Part shown: piece after piece, positions 58,763-64,000 of the stretch | How the letters are laid out: the number at the start of each line of letters is the position of its first letter | Position numbering within the stretch: position 1 is the stretch's first letter | Program-made: the position numbers and the translations under genes | NCBI RefSeq assembly: GCF_036245865.1 | Contig: NZ_BTTW01000006.1 | Span: forward strand, 310,001 to 374,000 | DNA: 64,000 bases | DNA from: Corallococcus caeni | GTDB taxonomy: Bacteria; Myxococcota; Myxococcia; Myxococcales; Myxococcaceae | Reading direction: 5' to 3' | The notes under the pieces: generated by a model | Seen by the model: the letters and a program-made list of their open reading frames with translations, nothing else | Databases searched by the model: none | What the model was told of the DNA's origin: nothing

Positions 58763-60079
58763 TCAGTCCTCCGTCAGCAGGAGGCTCCAGAGCAGCACCT
58801 TCTTCTTGCCGGCGGGCCGGTGCAGGCAGCGGAGCGGGCCGTCCTGGGAGGCCACGAACACGATGGCGCCGGAGTGCTGGTTGGCGAAGACGGCCGCGGC
58901 GCGGTGGCGCGAGCCGTGCTGGCTGATGGGGTAGTGCGGCCCGGGCCTTCCCTGGAGCGTGCGCGCCTCGAAGACCTGCGGCGGACCGCTGCGCGGGATG
59001 GCGATCTGATACCCCGCGCAGAGCACCTCCAGCTCCGGCCCCAGCACCAACGCGTTGTCCACCGCGGTGAACTGCCCGATGCTCTCCACCAGCGCCTGGA
59101 AGTCGCTCTCCGTCGCCTTGTCGTCGTGCTCGGCGGCGGCCTTCTTCAGCTCCGGATCCTCTTCCTCGTCCGCCGCCTTGCCGGCCTCCGCCTGCCACGC
59201 GCCGTTGATGAGGTCCGCCCGCGCCTGCACGAAGCGCTGCAGCCGCTGACGCAGCAGCGAGCCCTGCTCCGGCGGCAACACGTACTTGCCGCGCGTGCGG
59301 AAGCGCTCCACGTCGTGCTGCTTGGGGAGCAGCGCGATGAGCCCTCCATGGTGCAGCCCGGCCATCTTCCGGATGAGCCCCTGCACCGCGTTGGACACGT
59401 ACCACTCGCGGTTGCCGCCCATCAGCGGCTGCACCTTCGGCAGGGACTCCACCAGCGTGGCGCAGCTCTCCATCAGCGCCGAGCGCACCGCGCTGTCCTC
59501 GTGGAAGAGCAGGTCGTGCAGCGCCACGCGGCGCCCCGGCGGCACCGGCGCGCCCTGCTCGTAGCGGAACACCTCGCGCCCCTGCGTGCTCACCACCAGG
59601 TGGCCCGGCTCCGGCGCGTGGAGGATGAAGACGTCCTCCTCGCCCTCGGCGTGGAACTCCGTGTACTCCACCCGCCGCGCCAGCCCCTGGATGCGCAGCT
59701 TGCCCTCGCGCGGCCCCACCACCACCGCCGTGCGCGGCAGGTGCGCCGCGGGCGCCAGCTTCACCAGCGCCTCCACGCTGAAGTCGGTGATGCTCGACTT
59801 GGGCTCCAGGGGCAGCGTCTCCCACGCCTGCCGTTTGCCCTTCTGTCCGCCGACGTAGACCGTCTCGCGCACCGCCTGCAGGCCCTGCAACCCCTGCGCG
59901 TGGTAGGCGATGCGCACGCGCGTGGCCTCGCCTTCCTCCCGGCCCAGGCTCGCGAAGAACACCGTGTCCGCCAGGACGACCAGCAGCTTCAGCGTCGGCT
60001 CGGCCAGCGGTGTCTTCGCGAACTGGCGCAGCCAGCTGCGCAGGGCTTCTCCGGGATATTGCAGGCCGGGTTCATCCAT
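58763..60079 (-). CDS. DACNV-type sensor domain protein (DisA-related fold)
   Basis: Protein of 438 aa, no signal peptide. The C-terminal ~150 residues match the diadenylate-cyclase-like DACNV sensor fold, with GSRHRAA in place of DisA's RHR motif and TAVDNALVLGPELEV where DisA has its DGA motif, here DNA. The N-terminal two thirds form a separate conserved region. The stop lies 20 bp before the SitA toxin gene on the same strand. It may be an unlinked gene, or a regulator of the toxin cassette. Confidence 0.75.
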   Translation of the reverse strand: MDEPGLQYPGEALRSWLRQFAKTPLAEPTLKLLVVLADTVFFASLGREEGEATRVRIAYHAQGLQGLQAVRETVYVGGQKGKRQAWETLPLEPKSSITDFSVEALVKLAPAAHLPRTAVVVGPREGKLRIQGLARRVEYTEFHAEGEEDVFILHAPEPGHLVVSTQGREVFRYEQGAPVPPGRRVALHDLLFHEDSAVRSALMESCATLVESLPKVQPLMGGNREWYVSNAVQGLIRKMAGLHHGGLIALLPKQHDVERFRTRGKYVLPPEQGSLLRQRLQRFVQARADLINGAWQAEAGKAADEEEDPELKKAAAEHDDKATESDFQALVESIGQFTAVDNALVLGPELEVLCAGYQIAIPRSGPPQVFEARTLQGRPGPHYPISQHGSRHRAAAVFANQHSGAIVFVASQDGPLRCLHRPAGKKKVLLWSLLLTED

Positions 60080-60183
60080 CGGGCGGGCAGCATAATCACG
60101 GCCCAGGGCTTCCCGGAGGAAGTCACGCGCGCGCCGCGATGCGGCGTCCGGTTCCCACCGTGACCCCGGCCTGTAGCACCCGC

Positions 60184-60516
60184 CTACTCTTCGATGGGCG
60201 GCTGGAGCGTGCCGAACCGCTCCAGGCCCCGGTCCAGCGCGGAGCGCACCGCGTGAAGCAGGGCGCCATCCGACAGCCGGCGCACCAGGACGATGCCGGA
60301 GGCCACGTAGGACGGCGCACTGCCCAGCCGCGCCTCCAGCGCGTCCAGGGTCATCACGGTGAGGACGAAGCTGCGCCCGTCGCGCAGCCGCACCACCAGG
60401 TCCCGGGAGCCCTCGAAGTGCAGCGCCGGAGGCTCCGCGATGAGCAGGGAGGCGATCCGCTCATCCTCGGTGTCGATGGACCGCATGCCTGGGCGTTCGC
60501 GCGTCGAGCGTCGCAT
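60184..60516 (-). CDS. Small hypothetical protein
   Basis: Protein of about 110 aa with no recognised family. Possible PilZ- or SRCR-like beta features are too weak to claim. The middle has [29 protein letters not shown]. Start ambiguous among GTG 60540, ATG 60516 and ATG 60486 with no strong RBS. It lies upstream of the DACNV gene by 104 bp on the same strand and is divergent from the YqaA-like gene. Confidence 0.55.
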   Translation of the reverse strand: MRRSTRERPGMRSIDTEDERIASLLIAEPPALHFEGSRDLVVRLRDGRSFVLTVMTLDALEARLGSAPSYVASGIVLVRRLSDGALLHAVRSALDRGLERFGTLQPPIEE

Positions 60517-60682
60517 GGCGGGGACGATGGCGACCCCCACCCGCGCCTACAACCCGTGCCGCCGGGAGGGGCGCGCCGTCCGACAGCCCCTGTCCCCGGG
60601 GGACGGGGTTGGCGAGCGAGGAAGGGAGCGACACGCCGGACAAGACGAACGCCCCGGACCGGGTGTATGGCCCAGGCCGCCC

Positions 60683-61156
60683 ATGCCCGCCGAGCCGTCC
60701 ACCCTGTCCACCTGGGGCCTCCCCGGGATGTTCTTCGTCGCCATGCTGGCGGGCTCCGTGGTGCCGGTGCCCTCCGAGGCGATGCTCGCCGCCCTCATCT
60801 ACAACGGCACACCGCCGGTGATGGCCACCGTGGTGGCCACCGTGGGCAACGTGCTGGGGGCGGTGACGCTCTACATCCTGGGCCAGTGGGTGTCGCGCGG
60901 CGGTGGCGGGGCCCTGGGCCGCTGGGTGGCGCGCCGCCGGGAGAAGGAGGGCCCCCGCATGGCCCGGGTCGAGGCGAACCTGCGCACCTGGGGCGCTCCC
61001 GCCCTGCTCATGGCGTGGCTGCCCATCCTGGGGGACGCGTTCGTGCTCGCGGGCGGCTTCGTGGGCGTGCGCCCCTTGCCCTTCGTCGTCTTCGTCACCC
61101 TGGGCAAAGGCCTGCGCTACGCCTTCGTCGCGCTGTCCACCGCGGCCGCGATGTAA
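60683..61156 (+). CDS. YqaA/DedA-like membrane protein (SNARE-associated/VTT type)
   Basis: Small membrane protein of 157 aa with three to four hydrophobic helices. PGMFFVAMLAGSVVPVPSEAMLAALIYNG in part and WLPILGDAFVLAGGFVGVRPLPFVVFVTLGKGLRYAF in part carry the reentrant-loop prolines and glycines of the DedA/VTT fold. ATG at 60683 is chosen as it starts the hydrophobic protein; a longer frame upstream is arginine-rich and probably non-coding. Family members affect envelope lipid trafficking or proton gradient. Confidence 0.85.
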   Translation: MPAEPSTLSTWGLPGMFFVAMLAGSVVPVPSEAMLAALIYNGTPPVMATVVATVGNVLGAVTLYILGQWVSRGGGGALGRWVARRREKEGPRMARVEANLRTWGAPALLMAWLPILGDAFVLAGGFVGVRPLPFVVFVTLGKGLRYAFVALSTAAAM

Positions 61157-61334
61157 CAATGCGTAACATTGCGCGTCCCCGCCGGGGGGGATGCGCCGCT
61201 CACGCAACGTTTCAAGGAATGTGACGGATAAACGGCGGTGGCGTCGTGTACGCGGAATACTGCGTCCGCGGCGCTGCCGTGACGTCCTTGAACCTCTATG
61301 GCTCCCGGGTTCTCCGGGAGCAGGGTGAAACATC

Positions 61335-63056
61335 GTGAGCCTGAAACAAGACCTCTTCCGGCGGCCTGCCGCCTCCTGGCGTACGTGGTCCTTCACGCTG
61401 GTGTGCGCGGCGCTCAGCGCGTGCGGTGGCGCCGTGGAGGCAGACGCGGAGGCGACGGCGCCGCAGCTCGTCGCGCGCGAGGACTCGCTGGCGAACGTGC
61501 GGCTGCGCCTGATGGCGGCGAACATCAGCAGCGGCACGGGGCAGGACTACAACCCGGGCCACGGCATCCGCATCTTCCAGGGCACCGACGCCGACGTCGT
61601 GATGATTCAAGAGTTCAACTACGGGACGGACTCCGCGGCGGACATCCGCAGCTTCGTGGACACCGCCTTCGGCACGGGCTTCTCGTACTACCGAGAGGGC
61701 GGCGCGCAGATTCCCAACGGCATCATCAGCCGCTACCCCATCATCGCGGCCGGTGAGTGGGACGACACGCAGGTGTCCAACCGCGACTTCGCGTGGGCGC
61801 GCATCGACATCCCGGGGCCCAAGGACCTGTGGGCCATCAGCGTGCACCTGCTGACGACCAGCTCCAGCATCCGCAACACGGAGGCCACCAACCTGGTGAA
61901 GTTCATCAACGCCAACGTGCCCGCCAGCGACTACCTGGTGATTGGCGGCGACTTCAACACCGGCAGCCGGAGCGAGGCCACCTTCAGCACCTTCTCCAGC
62001 GTGGTGTCCACGGCGTCGCCGTACCCGGCGGACCGCAACGGCAACACCAACACCAACGCGAGCCGCGGCTCGCCGTACGACCACGTGCTGGTGGACAGCG
62101 ACCTGCGCGCCTACCAGACGGCGGTCGTCATCGGCTCCAGCAGCTTCGCCGGCGGCCTGGTGGCGGACACGCGCGTGTACTCGCCCATCTCCGAAATCTC
62201 CCCGGCGCTGTCGGGCGATAGCGGCGCGTCCGGCATGCAGCACATGGGCGTCATCAAGGACTTCCTCATCCCGGGGGACGGCACCACGGCCTCGTCCGTG
62301 ACGGTGCTGTCGCCCAACGGCGGTGAGAGCTGGGTGGGCGGCTCTTCGCACACCATCACCTGGTCCTCGTCCGGCGTCACCAACGTGAAGGTGGAGTACT
62401 CGCTGGACGGCTCCGCCTGGACGACGCTGACCTCCAGCACGGGCGCGTCCGGCGGCAGCGTGGCGTGGACGGTGCCCGGCACCGCGAGCACCAACGCGTG
62501 GGTGCGGGTGAGCGACGCGAGCAACACCGCCGTCAGCGACCTGTCCAACGCGGCCTTCGCCATCACCACGGGCGGCTCTGGCGGCACGGGCAACGTGTTC
62601 ATCAACGAGGTGCTGCTCAACGAGCCCGGCTCGGACGTGAACGGCGAGTTCGTGGAGCTGGTCAACAGCGGCACCGCGGCGGTGGACCTGAGCGGCTGGA
62701 CGGTGTCTGACAGCACGGGCGTGCGCCACACCTTCGCCAGCGGCACGTCCGTGGCGGCGGGCAAGGCGGTGGTGGTGTTTGGCGGCGCGTCCGGCATCCC
62801 GTCCGGCACGACGGGCGCGGTGGCCGCGTCCACGGGCACGCTGGGCCTGGGCAACAGCGGTGACACCGTCACGCTGAAGAACAGCGCGGGCACGGCGGTG
62901 GACACGGCGACCTTCGCCTCGTCGCTCGCGGGCACGGACGGCGTGTCCGCCAACCGCAGCCCGGACGCGTCCTCCACGGGCAGCTTCGTGCTGCACACCA
63001 GCGTGTCCAGCCTGGGCAGCTCGCCCGGCAAGCGCGCCAGCGGCACCGCGTTCTAG
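61335..63056 (+). CDS. Secreted endonuclease/exonuclease/phosphatase with Kre9-like and lamin-tail domains
   Basis: Predicted lipoprotein of 573 aa (lipobox LSACGG near 30) with a GTG start at 61335. An EEP domain follows (about 55-315) with QEFNYG, GGDFNTGS and SPYDHVLV as the catalytic Glu, Asp, Asn and His. A beta-sandwich SPNGGESWVGGSSHTITWSS (about 330-415) resembles the Kre9/KNH-like repeat, and a lamin-tail domain (FINEVLLNEPGSDVNGEFVEL in part, about 425-540) ends it. It likely cleaves DNA or phosphoesters outside the cell. Confidence 0.87.
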   Translation: MSLKQDLFRRPAASWRTWSFTLVCAALSACGGAVEADAEATAPQLVAREDSLANVRLRLMAANISSGTGQDYNPGHGIRIFQGTDADVVMIQEFNYGTDSAADIRSFVDTAFGTGFSYYREGGAQIPNGIISRYPIIAAGEWDDTQVSNRDFAWARIDIPGPKDLWAISVHLLTTSSSIRNTEATNLVKFINANVPASDYLVIGGDFNTGSRSEATFSTFSSVVSTASPYPADRNGNTNTNASRGSPYDHVLVDSDLRAYQTAVVIGSSSFAGGLVADTRVYSPISEISPALSGDSGASGMQHMGVIKDFLIPGDGTTASSVTVLSPNGGESWVGGSSHTITWSSSGVTNVKVEYSLDGSAWTTLTSSTGASGGSVAWTVPGTASTNAWVRVSDASNTAVSDLSNAAFAITTGGSGGTGNVFINEVLLNEPGSDVNGEFVELVNSGTAAVDLSGWTVSDSTGVRHTFASGTSVAAGKAVVVFGGASGIPSGTTGAVAASTGTLGLGNSGDTVTLKNSAGTAVDTATFASSLAGTDGVSANRSPDASSTGSFVLHTSVSSLGSSPGKRASGTAF

Positions 63057-63068
63057 CGTTGAACACCG

Positions 63069-63097
63069 CTCCTCCGGACCTCGCTGGTCCGGAGGAG
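63069..63097 (+). terminator. Perfect 12-bp stem hairpin after the nuclease gene
   Basis: CTCCTCCGGACC and GGTCCGGAGGAG pair perfectly around TCGCT, 12 bp after the stop. There is no U-run. It lies before the convergent PS-10 gene and may end transcription from either side. Confidence 0.65.
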
Positions 63098-63143
63098 TGA
63101 AACGGCGACGGGCCGTCCCGGCGAAGGCGCCGGAGCGGCCCGC

Positions 63144-63166
63144 GACCTGTCCGACCGTCGGACTAG
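63144..63166. repeat. Palindromic repeat, copy D (single palindrome)
   Basis: ACCTGTCCGAC-C-GTCGGACTAGT is the same palindrome with two arm mismatches and no leader. It overlaps the last two bases of the PS-10 stop codon, so the repeat supplies the end of that gene. It is again between convergent genes. Confidence 0.75.
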
Positions 63167-64000
63167 TTCCGCGACGCCTCGCGCAGCCGGGGCGGCACGT
63201 GGGGCCCGAAGACGGGCGGCTCCTCGGACAGCACGACCTTGGGGGCGCGCTTCAGCGGCGCGAGGCCCATCCAGCGGTTGAGGGTGGCCTTCGCCGCCGC
63301 CTGTTGGTCCGCCGGGAGCTGGCTGATGCGCGAGGTGTGGTTTCCGCCCGCCACCGAGTACAGGTAGGAGTCCTGCGCGTTGCCCAGCACGTAGGCCGCC
63401 GCCGTCCAGGGGTCGTGGCTGCCGTAGATGAACATCAGGCGCTGGCCGTGGTTGGACACCCAGTCCTGCACGTCCGGCATGGCCTGCGGACGGAACACGT
63501 ACGGGATGCCGGGCGGCGAGTACACCTCGCCGGTGTCGGTGTCCGGGAAGTGGATGAGCGAGCCCAGGTGCTTGTCGTACGGCTGGGGCCAGCCCAGCTC
63601 CACCGCGGCCTGGTAGTAGTACGCGGCGTAGTTCCGGAGGCCCTCGTCCGCGAAGGAGCTCATGCCGACCTGCTGGTCCATCGCGTCGAACAGCTCCTGG
63701 TCCGTCGCGGTGGTGTCGGGGATGTTCTGGGCGCAGCGCGAGGCTGCGTCGTACTGCCAGAAGGCGAAGTAGGTCTCGATGGCGCCGTGCTCCAGCGCCA
63801 GCTCGTAGCCCAGCTGCGAGTACGTCAGCTGAGGCTCCTGCGCCTGCGCATAGGACTTCAGGAGCGTGAGCATGTTCTCCCGGCGTGAGAGCACCTCGCG
63901 CTGGAAGGCCCACAGCCGCTCGCGGCAGGCGAGCTGCGCATCCCCGCCCACGCTGTCCTGGAACGTCACGAAGCGCTCGTCGTTGCGCTTCGCGATGGGC
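63163..64000 (-). CDS. PS-10/S28-like secreted peptidase, 5'-truncated by window edge
   Basis: C-terminal part of a larger protein; the frame stays open to the last base. About 279 residues are visible. Seen: a YGSHDPWTAAAY segment with the catalytic Asp, GGNHTSRIS with the His, and a helical lid (ENMLTLLKSYAQAQEP). This matches the PS-10 aminopeptidase family, related to prolyl S28 peptidases. The active-site Ser and any signal peptide would be upstream, outside the window. Its stop lies inside repeat copy D. Confidence 0.78.
   Translation of the reverse strand, partial: PIAKRNDERFVTFQDSVGGDAQLACRERLWAFQREVLSRRENMLTLLKSYAQAQEPQLTYSQLGYELALEHGAIETYFAFWQYDAASRCAQNIPDTTATDQELFDAMDQQVGMSSFADEGLRNYAAYYYQAAVELGWPQPYDKHLGSLIHFPDTDTGEVYSPPGIPYVFRPQAMPDVQDWVSNHGQRLMFIYGSHDPWTAAAYVLGNAQDSYLYSVAGGNHTSRISQLPADQQAAAKATLNRWMGLAPLKRAPKVVLSEEPPVFGPHVPPRLREASRN

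Noticed and set aside
61150-61175. Near-direct repeat GTAACAATGC GTAACATTGC after the YqaA gene
   Set aside because: Only two 10-bp copies and no flanking structure; could be a chance duplication.

Overview
The window is very GC-rich, gene-dense bacterial DNA with strong G/C at third codon positions and GTG starts beside ATG. The gene content points to a fruiting myxobacterium of the Corallococcus/Myxococcus group. The best indicators are a SitA-type lipoprotein toxin with its immunity gene, a sigma-54 activator next to a matching -24/-12 promoter, many lipoproteins, and a ferrochelatase with an internal cysteine cluster of the kind I recall from Myxococcus. The genus is inferred. I saw no rRNA, tRNA, CRISPR array, transposase or prophage.

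Layout. 1-4.6 kb: the end of treY overlapping glgX (trehalose from glycogen). 4.6-9.3 kb: TerC-type membrane protein, ApaG, ferrochelatase and two lipoproteins. 9.4-11.9 kb: Sua5/TsaC and a two-domain epimerase. 11.9-16.8 kb: a four-gene ABC operon (ATPase, permease, GldG-like, DUF4340-like). 16.8-20.3 kb: a compact operon in which a two-component system lies between a GvpA/J-like 72-residue protein and a GvpF/L protein; no other gas-vesicle genes are nearby. 20.5-30.4 kb: FAD/Rieske oxidoreductase, hemerythrin, AlkA, Zn-alcohol dehydrogenase, GFA protein, secreted unknown, AmpG-like MFS, SIMPL protein, aminotransferase and Dps. 30.5-33.4 kb: ahpC-ahpD, divergent from a GAF/AAA+/Fis activator.

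33.4-38.3 kb: a charged secreted protein, an unknown gene overlapping pxpC, a 69-bp tandem array, and a pxpA-pxpB fusion. 38.3-44.1 kb: phosphatase, phosphotransferase and acyl-CoA dehydrogenase, then a TetR gene with two palindromic operators facing an outer-membrane-type protein and a class V aminotransferase. 44.2-47.1 kb: cysK and cysE, then a Nei-type glycosylase. 47.3-53.1 kb: esterase, acyl-CoA synthetase, TfoX-like protein, and a LysR/MFS divergent pair. 53.1-56.8 kb: S9 peptidase behind a MocR-type regulator with a palindromic operator. 56.8-60.1 kb: DACNV sensor, SitA-like AHH nuclease toxin, Imm11 immunity. 60.2-64 kb: small unknown, YqaA-like protein, secreted nuclease with a lamin-tail domain, and a truncated PS-10 peptidase.

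A dispersed palindromic repeat with a GTCCGAC/GTCGGAC core occurs at four places (about 9.3, 36.5, 47.1 and 63.15 kb). Three of the four lie between convergent genes. Two, possibly three, carry a shared leader of about 80 bp. At 36.5 kb the palindrome is amplified into a six-unit 69-bp array.

The strongest candidates for new biology are the gas-vesicle-like signalling operon, the DACNV-SitA-Imm11 cassette, and the palindromic repeat family. Everything was read by eye. Family assignments rest on motifs and my knowledge of the families, with no database search.
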